From HLUCCA09 sp965277275 (GTDB taxonomy: Bacteria; Pseudomonadota; Alphaproteobacteria; Rhodobacterales; Rhodobacteraceae): a stretch of 64,000 nt of DNA. The stretch covers positions 2,914,001-2,978,000 of the forward strand of contig CBDICG010000002.1 in assembly GCA_965277275.1 (NCBI GenBank), given 5' to 3'. Under the pieces are notes generated by a model. That model saw only the letters and a list, made by a program, of their open reading frames with translations. It was not told the origin of the DNA and did not search any database. Shown here in pieces: positions 16,825 to 26,031 of the stretch (positions within the stretch are counted from its first letter, which is position 1; each line of letters opens with the position of its first letter). Position numbers and translations under genes: made by a program.

Positions 16825-17181
16825 TCAGTCTGGGGCTTGCCAGAGTTCGACGGGATTGCCCTCCGGGTCATGGATGCGTGCGAAGCGCCCGTGTGGCCCG
16901 TCCCATTCCGGGTTCTTCTCGACGCTGATGCCGCTCTCTTCGAGTGCGGCGACAAGCGCGTCGAGGTCATCGACACGGAAATTCAGCATGAAGGCTTTGT
17001 CGGGGGGGAAGTAGTCCGAGTGGGCCGGAAATGGCGCGAATACCGTGTAGCCCGCCGATTGCTGCCAGGGCGTTCCGTCTGCGTTGCCGGTTACGCCGAG
17101 GTGCTCGGCGTACCATGTCGCAAGCGCACCCGGATCGCGGGCGCGAAAGAAAACCCCACCGATCCCCAGTGCCTTGGCCAT
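16825..17181 (-). CDS. VOC (glyoxalase/bleomycin-resistance) family protein
   Basis: The 118-residue protein is a two-repeat vicinal-oxygen-chelate fold. It opens with LGIGGVFFRARDPGALATWY, the standard VOC beta-alpha start, and ends with RIHDPEGNPVELWQ, which carries the usual glutamate ligand and the conserved GNPxELWQ close. The ATG at 17181 has GGAGG upstream; longer readings are unlikely. It heads a minus-strand run with the EamA permease, CcdA and thioredoxin. The catalysed reaction is unknown. Confidence 0.88.
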   Translation of the reverse strand: MAKALGIGGVFFRARDPGALATWYAEHLGVTGNADGTPWQQSAGYTVFAPFPAHSDYFPPDKAFMLNFRVDDLDALVAALEESGISVEKNPEWDGPHGRFARIHDPEGNPVELWQAPD

Positions 17182-17214
17182 GCCCGTACCTCCGTCCGGG
17201 GCAGGCCCAAAACC

Positions 17215-17243
17215 AAAAAGAGCCGCCCCTAGGGCGACCCTTT
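17215..17243 (-). terminator. Intrinsic terminator of the HU gene
   Basis: On the minus strand GGGTCGCCC TAG GGGCGGCTC forms a 9-bp stem with two G-U pairs, directly followed by TTTTT. It begins about 25 bases past the HU stop. Confidence 0.75.
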
Positions 17244-17266
17244 CGCAATCTGCGCAGATGCGCAAG

Positions 17267-17557
17267 TCAGCCGTTCACGCTGTCCTTCAGGGCCTTGGCG
17301 ATCGTGACCTTGACCTGCTTGTCAGCGTCTTTCTTGATCTGCTCGCCAGTGGCGGGGTTGCGCACCATGCGCTCGGGCCGCTCGCGGCAGTAGATCTTGC
17401 CCACGCCGGGCAGGGTGACGGCGCCGCCTTCGGCGACTTCCTTGGTGATGATGCCGGCGATGGCGTCGAGCGCGGCGCCAGCAGTCTTCTTGTCAGCGTC
17501 CATCTCCTCGGCCAGCGCGGCCACGAGCTGAGTCTTTGTCATCGGTTTGTTCGCCAT
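17267..17557 (-). CDS. HU family DNA-binding protein
   Basis: This 96-residue histone-like protein bends and compacts DNA. It has the HU start (MTKTQLVAALAEEMDADKKT), the GAVTLPGVGKI turn before the beta arms, the arm region ERMVRNPATGEQI with the intercalating proline, and the C-terminal KVTIAKALKDSV. A cysteine in KIYCRERPER is unusual for HU. The ATG at 17557 has GGAGG upstream. It has its own terminator. Confidence 0.95.
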   Translation of the reverse strand: MANKPMTKTQLVAALAEEMDADKKTAGAALDAIAGIITKEVAEGGAVTLPGVGKIYCRERPERMVRNPATGEQIKKDADKQVKVTIAKALKDSVNG

Positions 17558-18116
17558 GTACGGCCTCCTCGCTCAATCCCACTATTGGGGGTTATTACTT
17601 CGATTCTACGCAATCTAGAGGTTGCACACAACGTTTAGTGGTGCTCCGCCCAAGAAAACAAGGGTTTTTGACGTTTTGGTCAGACTTCGAAGGGCGAAAA
17701 GTCACCAAGTCGGCCAATTGGCGGTCTGAATGAGCGTTTCGGCCTCTGAACGCGCGGTGCGTGGCGTTGCCGAGGTGCCGCTGTTACGCCTACGCGCATT
17801 GGAATAGCCCAGGGTTGCAATGCCAGCAACCACAAGTGCCCGTACCGTACGGGACGGGCAATCGGATGCCGGGGACCGCAGCGCAGTGAAGGTGGGGTGC
17901 ACCCCAAGAAACGCTGCGGCGAAGGGGCGCTCGGGCACTCACGTTGCGACAGGAGTGTGTTCTCCAGTTTGTGCAGCGCGATCAGTGCGCGCGACATGGT
18001 GGTTTAAATGCGAATCCGGCTCTCAATCTTGCCGGGCGCGCGTACGAGAAAACGGCGTCTGCATCGCCGCCGCTCTAGGAGCCGCCGAGGCGTTGCTGCC
18101 GCGCCTCGGCGCGCAC
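17558..18116. other. Intergenic region with inverted repeats, no gene supported
   Basis: These 559 bases contain the HU promoter (leftward) and the end of the AMP nucleosidase transcript. A nested inverted repeat, TGCCCGT (17837-17843) with ACGGGCA (17854-17860) around CCGTACGG, and the hairpin at 18084-18110 are the only structures seen. Open frames here have low-complexity products and no convincing starts. Confidence 0.45.
18084..18110 (-). terminator. 9-bp hairpin after AMP nucleosidase
   Basis: GCCGAGGCG and CGCCTCGGC are exact reverse complements separated by nine bases. They lie immediately downstream of the minus-strand stop at 18117, the expected place for a terminator; no T-run is present. 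Confidence 0.5.
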
Positions 18117-19601
18117 TTACAGAAAGGCTGTTTCTTCGAAGCTTCGCAATTTGCGACTGTGGAGACGCTCATGAGGCATTTCGCGCAGGGCTTCCATCGC
18201 CTTGATGCCGATCAGCAGGTGCCGGGCGACCTGTGTCTTGTAGAAGGCCGACGCCATACCGGGCAACTTCAGCTCACCGTGGAGCGGTTTGTCCGAGACG
18301 CACAGGAGGGTGCCGTAGGGCACGCGAAACCGAAAACCGTTCGCCGCGATAGTCGCGCTTTCCATATCGAGCGCAATGGCCCGGGATTGGCTGAGCCGTT
18401 GCACGGGGCCGGACTGGTCCCGCAGCTCCCAATTGCGATTGTCGACGGTGGCAACCGTTCCGGTGCGCATGATGCGTTTGAGTTCGAAGCCCTCGTATTC
18501 CGTGACCTGGGCGACGGCGGTCTCGAGGGCAACCTGCACTTCCGCGAGCGGCGGGATCGGGACCCAGACCGGCAGATCATCGTCCAGCACCCTGTCTTCG
18601 CGCAGATAGGCATGCGCGAGCACGAAATCCCCGAGCGCCTGCGTGTTTCGCAGGCCGGCGCAATGCCCGACCATCAGCCAGGCATGCGGCCGCAGGACAG
18701 CGATGTGGTCTGTCGCGGTCTTCGCATTCGAGGGGCCGACGCCGATATTGACAAGGGTGATGCCGCCGCCCTCGGCGCGCTTGAGGTGGTACGTGGGCAT
18801 CTGCGGCAGCTTGGCGGGAGTATCAAGCGCCTCGTCAGCGCTCGTGATCGACGTGTTTCCGGGCCCGACGAAGCTGGTGTACCCGCTATCGGGATCGGCG
18901 AGCATGGTGCGCGCGTAGGTTTCGAACTCCTGAACGTAGAACTGGTAGTTCGTGAAGAGCACGTGGTTCTGGAAGTGCTCGGGGTCGGTGGCGGTATAAT
19001 GCGCGAGCCGGGCAAGCGAATAGTCCACCCGCTGGGCGGTAAACGGGGCCAGGGCGCCGGAGCCGTCTTCATGCAGGAACGCAAAGCCGTTGACGATGTC
19101 GTCGTTCGTCGTCGCGAGGTCTGGCACGTCGAAGACATCGCGGAGCGGGAAATCGAGAGCGCCTTCCTGCGGCACGCTGGGATCCGCAGCACCGGACATT
19201 GCGAAGTGGATCGGGATGGGCGTGGCAGATGGGCCGATCTCGACGGCCTGGCCATGGTTGCGGATCAAAAGGCCGATTTGCTGGATCAGGTAGTTCCGGA
19301 AGAGATCCGGGCGTGTGACCGTAGTGGAATACGTACCGGGGGTGACGACATGGCCAAAGGAGAGCCGCGAGTCCGCTTCGGCGAAGGTCGTCGTTGTCAG
19401 CCGGATCTCGGGATAGAACGCGCGGTATCGGCAGGGCGGACGCCCGTCCGCGACGGTGTCCGAGAACCTGTCGCGCAGGAAGCGAAGAGCCGTGTCGTAG
19501 AGGTCCTGCAGGCGATCCACTGCTTCGGTGGCGTCCTCGAAGGATTTCGGATGCATTTCGGGGGGGGTGCGGAGCGGGATCACGGTGTCTGGCAATGTCA
19601 T
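18117..19601 (-). CDS. amn: AMP nucleosidase
   Basis: Amn splits AMP into adenine and ribose 5-phosphate. The 494-residue length fits the family. The N-terminal Amn domain carries RPPCRYRAFYPEIRL, and the C-terminal nucleoside-phosphorylase-like domain carries VNIGVGPSNAKTATDH and the base-binding/catalytic segment AIALDMESATIAANGFRFRV. I chose the ATG at 19601 (MTLPDTV), which has AAAGG at a suitable distance; another ATG lies at 19610. The gene is divergent from a PBP4-type carboxypeptidase and appears to stand alone. Confidence 0.93.
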   Translation of the reverse strand: MTLPDTVIPLRTPPEMHPKSFEDATEAVDRLQDLYDTALRFLRDRFSDTVADGRPPCRYRAFYPEIRLTTTTFAEADSRLSFGHVVTPGTYSTTVTRPDLFRNYLIQQIGLLIRNHGQAVEIGPSATPIPIHFAMSGAADPSVPQEGALDFPLRDVFDVPDLATTNDDIVNGFAFLHEDGSGALAPFTAQRVDYSLARLAHYTATDPEHFQNHVLFTNYQFYVQEFETYARTMLADPDSGYTSFVGPGNTSITSADEALDTPAKLPQMPTYHLKRAEGGGITLVNIGVGPSNAKTATDHIAVLRPHAWLMVGHCAGLRNTQALGDFVLAHAYLREDRVLDDDLPVWVPIPPLAEVQVALETAVAQVTEYEGFELKRIMRTGTVATVDNRNWELRDQSGPVQRLSQSRAIALDMESATIAANGFRFRVPYGTLLCVSDKPLHGELKLPGMASAFYKTQVARHLLIGIKAMEALREMPHERLHSRKLRSFEETAFL

Positions 19602-19896
19602 GGCGGGCATACCTTTCAGGCGGCGTGTGCGCCCTGAATGCGTTGCCTGATACCAACCCGATCCACGCAGATCATGCAAGGCGCGACGGTGTAGCGGTCA
19701 GATCGGGCGGCAATCGCCCTCTTCGGTCGTATCGCGCTTGGGCAGCGCGAGGGCCCGGGGATGTGTCGTCGCGGCCAGGACGCGCTTCGATCTTGATAGT
19801 GCGCACCGGGGAAAGGCGACGGCAGGGCCAGCGCCTGACGGCGGCGTGAAGGCCGGTTTGCTTGCCCCCGGCGCGGTGCTGTTGTTACGTGCGGGC

Positions 19897-21432
19897 ATGG
19901 ATCGACGCCCACACCCACCCTCGGACAATCCGCCCGCCAAGGCCACGCGCCGCGCCGTGCTTTCCGGTTTGATCGCCGGAATTGCGGCCCCGGCACTGGC
20001 CCTTCCACCCGAGGTGTCGCTGCGCCCGATGCCACGGCTCGGTGCCGACGAGATTGCGCGGCTGCGGGCGCCACGGGGGGAGGCGCTTGTCTCTGACGCC
20101 CGGCTCGGATCCGCCGCCAGTGTGTCCTATGCGGTGGCAGATGCAGAAACCGGCGAAGTACTGGAGACGCGCGGGCCACTGGTGCGACAACCGCCGGCGT
20201 CTGTCGCGAAGGCTGTCACGGCACTCTATGCGCTGGAGGCGCTGGGCCCGGCGCATCGCTACGCGACCCGCGTTCATGCCTTGGGGACGGTCTCGGCGGA
20301 GGGGCGCCTGGAGGGGGATATCGTCCTCGCAGGTTCGGGCGACCCAACCCTGCAGACCAACGCTCTGGCGGACCTCGCCGCGCGCCTGAAGGAGGCTGGC
20401 GTGCGTGAGGTGACTGGGCGTTTTCTGGTTTGGGACGGGCATTTGCCTCGTGTCGACCGGATCGATCCCGGTCAGCCCGATCACGTGGGCTACAACCCCG
20501 CCGTGTCGGGACTGAACCTGAACTTCAACCGTGTGCACTTTGAATGGAAGCGCAGTGGCAGTTCCTATGCCGTCACGATGGATGCACGCTCAGACCGATA
20601 TCGCCCGGATGTGCAGGTCGCGCGGATGGAGGTCGTGCGGCGGGCCACGCCCGTCTACACCTACGAGGACGCGGGCGATTACGACGCCTGGACGGTCGCG
20701 TCCGGCGCTCTGGGGACGGGTGGTGCGCGCTGGCTGCCGGTGCGCGAACCGGCTTATTACGCGGGCGAGGTATTCTCGACCTTCGCGCGGTCCAACGGGA
20801 TCGTTCTGCGCAAGCCCGAGCGTGCCCTTGCCGCACCTGACGGACCAGTGCTTGCGGAAGTGCTGAGCGGGCCGATGGTCGAGATGCTGCAGGACATGTT
20901 GAAGTATTCGACCAACGTAACGGCGGAAGCCGTGGGCCTTTCGGCCTCGACCGCGCGCGGTGGCGCACCCGCGACACTGGTGGACTCCGCCTCCCAGATG
21001 AGTGCGTGGCTCGGCGAGAGTATCGGCAGCCAGAAGCCCGCGTTTGTCGATCATTCCGGGCTTGGAGACCGATCGAGGGTCACGGCCACCGACATGGTGC
21101 GGGCACTGGTGCGCGTCGGGCCGGAGGCGGGATTGTCCGCACTGCTCAAGGACATTCCGATGCGCGACCGCTCCTATGCGATCATCGACAGCTATCCAGC
21201 AGATATCGTGGCAAAAACCGGCACGCTCAACTTTGTCAGCGCGTTGTCGGGATACGTCGTGCCGAAGGGGGGGCGGCGCTTGGCCTTCGCGATCTTCTCT
21301 GCCGATGTGCCACGCCGTTCTACGATCCCGCGTGCCCAGAGGGAGCGACCGGAAGGCGCGCGAAGCTGGGCGCGGCGGGCGCGCATCTTGCAGCTTCGTC
21401 TGATCGACCGGTGGCACACCCTTTACGTATGA
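19897..21432 (+). CDS. dacB: D-alanyl-D-alanine carboxypeptidase/endopeptidase (PBP4, S13)
   Basis: This 511-residue protein trims or cleaves peptidoglycan cross-links in the periplasm. It begins with a Tat-like signal (ATRRAVLSGLIAGIAAPALA). The three penicillin-binding motifs are present: SVAK in QPPASVAKAVTALY, STN in KYSTNVTAEAVGL, and KTG in VAKTGTLNFVSA. The large insert between the first two motifs is typical of S13 enzymes. The ATG at 19897 is chosen because it begins just before the signal peptide. The region after KTG ends with an Arg-rich tail. Confidence 0.93.
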   Translation: MDRRPHPPSDNPPAKATRRAVLSGLIAGIAAPALALPPEVSLRPMPRLGADEIARLRAPRGEALVSDARLGSAASVSYAVADAETGEVLETRGPLVRQPPASVAKAVTALYALEALGPAHRYATRVHALGTVSAEGRLEGDIVLAGSGDPTLQTNALADLAARLKEAGVREVTGRFLVWDGHLPRVDRIDPGQPDHVGYNPAVSGLNLNFNRVHFEWKRSGSSYAVTMDARSDRYRPDVQVARMEVVRRATPVYTYEDAGDYDAWTVASGALGTGGARWLPVREPAYYAGEVFSTFARSNGIVLRKPERALAAPDGPVLAEVLSGPMVEMLQDMLKYSTNVTAEAVGLSASTARGGAPATLVDSASQMSAWLGESIGSQKPAFVDHSGLGDRSRVTATDMVRALVRVGPEAGLSALLKDIPMRDRSYAIIDSYPADIVAKTGTLNFVSALSGYVVPKGGRRLAFAIFSADVPRRSTIPRAQRERPEGARSWARRARILQLRLIDRWHTLYV

Positions 21433-21558
21433 GCGGGGCAACGCTTTGGGCCGTTCCCGCGCTTTTGGTCCGGCGTGGGGGCGCCGGTCTGGTTCCTGCG
21501 GGGCGCTTGAGAAATCACGGGGTCGGCGCGCAGTGGCGGACTGTCGGGCCTTCGGACC

Positions 21559-21984
21559 CTACTGGGTCATGTGACGGGCGCGGGCGCCTTGTTCGATGGC
21601 GGCGGCGTGCAGGCGCGGGATGTTGAGCTCGTAGCGGATCTCTTCGAGCATGCGCAGCTCTGCCTCGTCGAGCAACCCGTCAGAAGCGGCCACGTCGCAA
21701 GCCATGGCGTAAGCGGTCTCGTGCAGGCGTTGGGGCAGCGCCTCGCGCACGATGCCGAAGAGCGCGGTCAGACCGTCCTCTTCCTCGAAGAGATCGAACA
21801 CGAGGTTGGCGACGAGGCGGGTGCGGTCGGCGTCGTAGTGGCCGAAGACGGGGAGGTGATTGACGATCCGGTCGATGGTGACGAGCTCGGCCGTGCGCAC
21901 GGTTTCGTCGGAGACGGATGTCGCGATCATCACGGCGACGAGGGCATCCTGGGGGGACAGCGGTTGATCAAGCTTGTCGGACAT
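21559..21984 (-). CDS. TerB-like (tellurite resistance family) protein
   Basis: The 141-residue all-helical acidic protein matches the TerB fold: an N-terminal SPQDALVAVMIATSVSD helix, then VTIDRIVNHLPVF, and AMACDVAASDGLLDEAELRML, which resembles TerB's acidic metal-binding helix pair. The ATG at 21984 has AAGGAG upstream. In most genomes such proteins are general stress or envelope-associated; tellurite resistance should not be assumed. It is convergent with dacB. Confidence 0.82.
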   Translation of the reverse strand: MSDKLDQPLSPQDALVAVMIATSVSDETVRTAELVTIDRIVNHLPVFGHYDADRTRLVANLVFDLFEEEDGLTALFGIVREALPQRLHETAYAMACDVAASDGLLDEAELRMLEEIRYELNIPRLHAAAIEQGARARHMTQ

Positions 21985-22050
21985 GGGCGCTCCTTGCAGT
22001 CGGCCCCGAGATAGGCGGGCCGGCGGACGGCGGCAAGGACAGGACGCTGC

Positions 22051-22080
22051 GCGGCGCGTATTTTGAGCAAGAAGAAGCGC
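22051..22080 (+). repeat. Short dispersed intergenic motif, copy 1
   Basis: GCGTATTTTGAGCAAGAAGA lies in the gap between the TerB and lysK genes. It resembles copies at 30601-30626 (reverse), 30671-30706 and 34403-34440, sharing GTATTTT, GCAA/GCAC and GAAG elements in GC-rich flanks. Confidence 0.5.
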
Positions 22081-22192
22081 AGGGTGTCGCGCACAGGGAG
22101 CCGGTCGCGCGTTGACGGGGGCCGCCGGACGCGCGATAGGAACCCCCGGTTTTGCGGGCGTTCTGCGTCCGCCGCAACGAAAAGAGGCTCCC

Positions 22193-23785
22193 ATGACCGG
22201 ATCGGATGTGACGCTGCGTGACGCGGCTCTGGCCTCGAAGGCCTGGCCCTTCGAGGTGGCGCGCGCGATCCTCAAGCGCTACCCCGATGGCCCGCCCGAG
22301 AAGGGTCATGTGCTGTTCGAGACGGGCTACGGGCCGTCGGGGCTGCCCCATATCGGGACATTTGGAGAGGTTCTGCGCACGACGATGGTCCGGCGTGCGT
22401 TCGAGCTGATGTCGGACATCCCCACGCGGCTGATCTGTTTTTCGGATGACCTCGATGGTATGCGCAAGGTGCCGGAGAATGTGCCGGATCCGGCCTCCCT
22501 TGCCCAACATCTGCAGAAGCCGCTGACGTCGGTTCCCGACCCGTTCGGGACGCATGCCAGCTTCGGCGACCACAACAATGCGATGCTGCGGCGTTTCCTC
22601 GACACGTTCGGGTTCGAGTACGAGTTCATCTCGGCGACGGAGTTCTATCGATCGGGCCGCTTCGACCCTGTGCTGCTGCGCGCCGCGGAGCGATACGATG
22701 CGCTCATGATGGTCATGCTCAAGACGCTGCGCGACGAGCGGCGCCAGACCTACTCGATCTTTCTGCCGATCCATCCGGAGACGGGGCGCGTTCTCTACGT
22801 GCCGATGAAGCATGTCGATGGCACGAAGGGAGAAGTGACGTTCGATGATGAAGAGGGGCGCGAATGGACGCTTCCTGTCACGGGCGGCCACGTGAAACTG
22901 CAGTGGAAGCCGGATTTCGGCGCGCGCTGGGCGGCGCTTGGGGTCGACTTCGAGATGTACGGCAAGGATCATTCGACCAACACTCCGGTCTATGATTCTA
23001 TCTGCAAGATCCTTGGGGCGCGGGCGCCGGAGCACTATACCTACGAGCTGTTCCTCGATGAGAATGCGGAGAAGATCTCGAAGTCCAAGGGCAACGGGCT
23101 GACGATCGACGAGTGGCTGGCCTATGCGCCGACAGAGAGCCTCTCGCACTTCATGTTCGCCAAGCCGAAGACGGCCAAGCGGCTCTATTTCGACGTTATC
23201 CCGAAAGCTGTCGACGAGTATCACCAGCAGCTTGCCGCCTTCGAGAAGCAGGATCCGGTGCAGCGCCTCGCCAATCCGGTCTGGCACATCCATCGCGGGC
23301 AACCGCCCGCGTCGGATATGGTTGTCAGCTTCAGCATGCTGCTGAACCTTGCCTCGGCGGCGCATGCGGAAGACACGGAAACGCTTTGGGGATTCATCCG
23401 TCGCTATGCGCCTGACGCGGCTCCCGAGACGCATCCGCAGCTGGACCAGGCCGCGCGCGGCGCCGTGCGCTACTATCAGGATTTTGTGCGGCCATCGAAG
23501 ACCTTCAGGGCACCGACGCAGACCGAATCCGCCGCGATGCGCGACCTTGCTGACCAGCTTGGGGCACACGGGGGCGAGACCGATCCCGAGGCCCTGCAAT
23601 CCATCGTCTTTGCCGTCGGGCGCGAGCATGGGTTCGAACCGCTACGGGCGTGGTTTACGGCGCTCTATGAGGTGCTTCTTGGGCAGAGCCAGGGGCCGCG
23701 CTTTGGCGGTTTCATCGCGCTTTACGGCGTGGAGGAGACGATCCGGCTGATCGAGGATGGCCTGGCCGGCAAACTCGCTGCCTGA
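22193..23785 (+). CDS. lysK: Lysyl-tRNA synthetase, class I
   Basis: LysK charges tRNA-Lys; the class I type is usual in alphaproteobacteria and archaea. The 530-residue protein shows the class I signatures PSGLPHIGTFGE (HIGH motif) and KISKSKGNG (KMSKS motif). The start MTGSDVTLRDAALASKAWPF is typical. The ATG at 22193 has AAAAGAGG upstream. The gene is monocistronic, and a tRNA-Lys gene lies 16 kb away in the same window. Confidence 0.96.
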   Translation: MTGSDVTLRDAALASKAWPFEVARAILKRYPDGPPEKGHVLFETGYGPSGLPHIGTFGEVLRTTMVRRAFELMSDIPTRLICFSDDLDGMRKVPENVPDPASLAQHLQKPLTSVPDPFGTHASFGDHNNAMLRRFLDTFGFEYEFISATEFYRSGRFDPVLLRAAERYDALMMVMLKTLRDERRQTYSIFLPIHPETGRVLYVPMKHVDGTKGEVTFDDEEGREWTLPVTGGHVKLQWKPDFGARWAALGVDFEMYGKDHSTNTPVYDSICKILGARAPEHYTYELFLDENAEKISKSKGNGLTIDEWLAYAPTESLSHFMFAKPKTAKRLYFDVIPKAVDEYHQQLAAFEKQDPVQRLANPVWHIHRGQPPASDMVVSFSMLLNLASAAHAEDTETLWGFIRRYAPDAAPETHPQLDQAARGAVRYYQDFVRPSKTFRAPTQTESAAMRDLADQLGAHGGETDPEALQSIVFAVGREHGFEPLRAWFTALYEVLLGQSQGPRFGGFIALYGVEETIRLIEDGLAGKLAA

Positions 23786-23888
23786 GTGACGCTGCGTCCG
23801 TCATGGGATGGGCGCGGCAATCTCGAAAACTTGCCATAATCTCTCTTTAACTCGTCTGTGGGGGCGTGTGTTCCGCGCAGGTGTAATC

Positions 23889-24611
23889 GTGATTTGGTGT
23901 TTCTTGGTGGCAGTCGGCCGCCGTGGTTTGTCGCAGGGCTGCGTCGGGGTGCTGCTCGGCCTCGCGATGCTGATGGTGCCGCCCGCGGCTGCGCAGGCCA
24001 CAACGGTGCTCAACGGTGGTTTTGAAACGCCGGATCGGGGCACCGCGACTTCGTTCAAGTTCGTCAATCCCGATACCGTGGATGGCTGGCACACGACCGA
24101 CACGCATATCGAAATCTGGGCGAATGGGTTCAACGGAGTGCGCTCCTACAAGGGCGACCAGCATGTCGAGATCAACGCCAAGGCGTTTGGCACGCTCTAC
24201 CAGATCGTCTCCGGGATCGCCGCGGGGTCTGACCTGATCCTCGAGTTCGCCCATCGGGCGCGCAAGGGAACAGATGTCATGCGCGTCGACATCCACGATA
24301 TGGGGGATGACGACCGTTTCGGCACGGCGGACGACAGCCTGCTGTTTTCGCGAGAGATGTCTGCCACGACAGCCGGTTGGGTCTTCACCTCGACCGATAC
24401 GATCACGCGGGTCACGGCGCTTGGGGGAAACATCCGGCTGTCATTCACAGCGGTATCGACCGGCAGCAAGAGCGTTTCAGTGGGCAATTTCCTTGACGCG
24501 GTCGAGTTGCGCCACGATTTGCCGACAACGCCGGGACCGGCGGCGGGGATATTGCTCGTTGGCGCGCTTGGCCTGCTTGGGGCGTGGCGTCGGCGGGTTC
24601 AGGCGCGATAA
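23889..24611 (+). CDS. Secreted protein with PEP-CTERM-like C-terminal sorting tail
   Basis: The product has a signal-peptide region (GVLLGLAMLMVPPAAAQA) and then a beta-rich body beginning VLNGGFETPD, typical of carbohydrate-binding-like PEP-CTERM proteins. The C-terminus follows the tripartite PEP-CTERM/VPLPA-CTERM layout: a Pro-rich motif (TPGPAA), a hydrophobic stretch (GILLVGALGLLGAW), and an Arg cluster (RRRVQAR). Such tails are cut by exosortases and usually accompany exopolysaccharide loci. The start is uncertain; a GTG at 23889 has AGG upstream, and a longer reading from an ATG at 23808 is possible. No exosortase gene is in this window. Confidence 0.7.
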   Translation: MIWCFLVAVGRRGLSQGCVGVLLGLAMLMVPPAAAQATTVLNGGFETPDRGTATSFKFVNPDTVDGWHTTDTHIEIWANGFNGVRSYKGDQHVEINAKAFGTLYQIVSGIAAGSDLILEFAHRARKGTDVMRVDIHDMGDDDRFGTADDSLLFSREMSATTAGWVFTSTDTITRVTALGGNIRLSFTAVSTGSKSVSVGNFLDAVELRHDLPTTPGPAAGILLVGALGLLGAWRRRVQAR

Positions 24612-24957
24612 CTCCACGCCGGATCGCTGCGGGGCTGGGGTGACGTGGCGCTGGGGGTAAGCGCGCGACATCCGGGCACGCCCCGGTCGATATTCGGGCT
24701 TGGTTCTCAGGCTGGATGTTACCAATGGTGTCGAGCGTCAGGCGTGTGACATCCGCCTGAGCCGGGCCCGCGTTCACCAGCAATATCGGCATTCGGGCAG
24801 TGATGGGATCCGGATTGCCGGGCAAGAGTCTGCTCTGCATGCACTCTGACGGAAAACATGGCGCGCTTGCCAAGCGTACCTGGCGATCCATCCTCTGTAG
24901 TGCTGCTCCGGATTTGGGGCAAAACGCCGCTCGTTCTGACCTTTCTGGAGATCCGAT
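24612..24957. other. Intergenic region, nothing recognised
   Basis: These 346 bases between the sorting-tail protein and the DUF4864 gene show no convincing gene, repeat or hairpin. Confidence 0.4.
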
Positions 24958-25371
24958 ATGCCTCGTTTGCCCTTGATCGCCCTCGCTCTTGCCTTGCTGC
25001 TGGTGCTCCTGCCGCCCGGGAATGCACATGCGCAGAGCCAGCCACAGGATGTGATTGGCGCCCAGATCGAAGCGTTTCAATCGGATGACGTTGCGGGTGC
25101 TTTCCAATTCGCGGCACCGGGGATCAGGCAGATGTTTCGCACGCCGGAGAACTTCGGGCGCATGGTGCAGCAGGGCTATCCCATGGTCTGGCGGCCCGCG
25201 GAAGTGCGATACGGGTCATCCGAGGCGCGCGGCGCCGCTGTCTTGCAGAGGGTCATTATCACCGATGCGTCCGGGCGGGTTTTCACGCTGGAGTACACGA
25301 TGGTGCCGGCAGGCGAGAGCTGGCAGATCGCCGGCGTCTCTATCCTGGAGGCGTCGCAGGTTGGTGCATGA
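24958..25371 (+). CDS. Secreted DUF4864 family protein
   Basis: The 137-residue protein has a clear signal peptide (LIALALALLLVLLPPGNAHA) and a small alpha/beta domain that reads like an NTF2-type fold: QDVIGAQIEAFQSDDVAGAF, then FAAPGIRQMF and WQIAGVSILE. This matches DUF4864, common in Rhodobacterales. It is expected in the periplasm. The ATG at 24958 has CTGGAG upstream. The next gene begins one base after its stop (TGAATG), so they form a unit. Function unknown. Confidence 0.8.
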   Translation: MPRLPLIALALALLLVLLPPGNAHAQSQPQDVIGAQIEAFQSDDVAGAFQFAAPGIRQMFRTPENFGRMVQQGYPMVWRPAEVRYGSSEARGAAVLQRVIITDASGRVFTLEYTMVPAGESWQIAGVSILEASQVGA

Positions 25372-25857
25372 ATGAGGACGGTTGCAGCGCTCTCGCCTGA
25401 AGACGTTCAATCCTATCCCCGGCCTCCTGCACTGGATCGCGTTGCCATGCCGCTCCGGGTCGTCCTTGGGGGAACCGTGATCGCGCAGACGGATCGCGCG
25501 TTCCGGGTCTGCGAGACCCACCATGCGCCGACGTATTATTTTCCGCCGGATGCAATCCGCGAGGGCGCCCTGACGGCGTCGCGCGGGGTGTCCTATTGCG
25601 AGTGGAAAGGGCACGCCGCCTACTGGGACGTCACGGGGGGCGCCACCAGGCGCCGGCGCGCCGCATGGTCCTACCCCGACCCCAGCGAAGCCTTTGCGCC
25701 GCTCCGCGACCATGTCGCGTTTTATTGCTCGAAGATGGACGATTGCCTGGTTGACGACGAGCGGGTCACGCCGCAGCCCGGCGACTTCTACGGCGGATGG
25801 GTCACACCGAACCTGAGCGGAACGGTGAAAGGCGGGCCGGGGACGCGCTGGTGGTAG
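25372..25857 (+). CDS. DUF427 domain-containing protein
   Basis: The 161-residue protein has the DUF427 pattern: RVVLGGTVIAQTDRAFRVCE, then THHAPTYYFPPDAI, VSYCEWKGHAAYWDV, and the late segment HVAFYCSKMDDCLVDDERV. It is short and soluble with no signal. The ATG at 25372 follows the DUF4864 stop directly, which suggests coupling. Members are small beta-tent proteins of unknown function. I see no cofactor motif. Confidence 0.85.
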   Translation: MRTVAALSPEDVQSYPRPPALDRVAMPLRVVLGGTVIAQTDRAFRVCETHHAPTYYFPPDAIREGALTASRGVSYCEWKGHAAYWDVTGGATRRRRAAWSYPDPSEAFAPLRDHVAFYCSKMDDCLVDDERVTPQPGDFYGGWVTPNLSGTVKGGPGTRWW

Positions 25858-26031
25858 CGCGCGTGTCGCTCTGTGTCGGTGGCTGCGCTGTCTGCGCTCG
25901 GTTCGGCGGGCTCTTGCCGGGGCTGTCGCTGGCAAGTGGAACGGCTCCATCAGATGCGGGGCTGCGCGGTTGACCATCTGCACCCCCGCCAATAGGACCC
26001 ACGGAACCTCATCTTCACAACGTGCCGCGCC

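Noticed and set aside
17680..17997. 105-codon minus-strand frame in the gap after HU
   Set aside because: The product is low complexity, the start has no ribosome site, and inverted repeats inside suggest noncoding DNA.
17820..19637. Long plus-strand open frame opposite the AMP nucleosidase
   Set aside because: The minus-strand product has AMP nucleosidase signatures; the opposite frame has none.
21968..23629. Long minus-strand open frame opposite lysK
   Set aside because: It mirrors the class I lysyl-tRNA synthetase coding frame and shows no domain.
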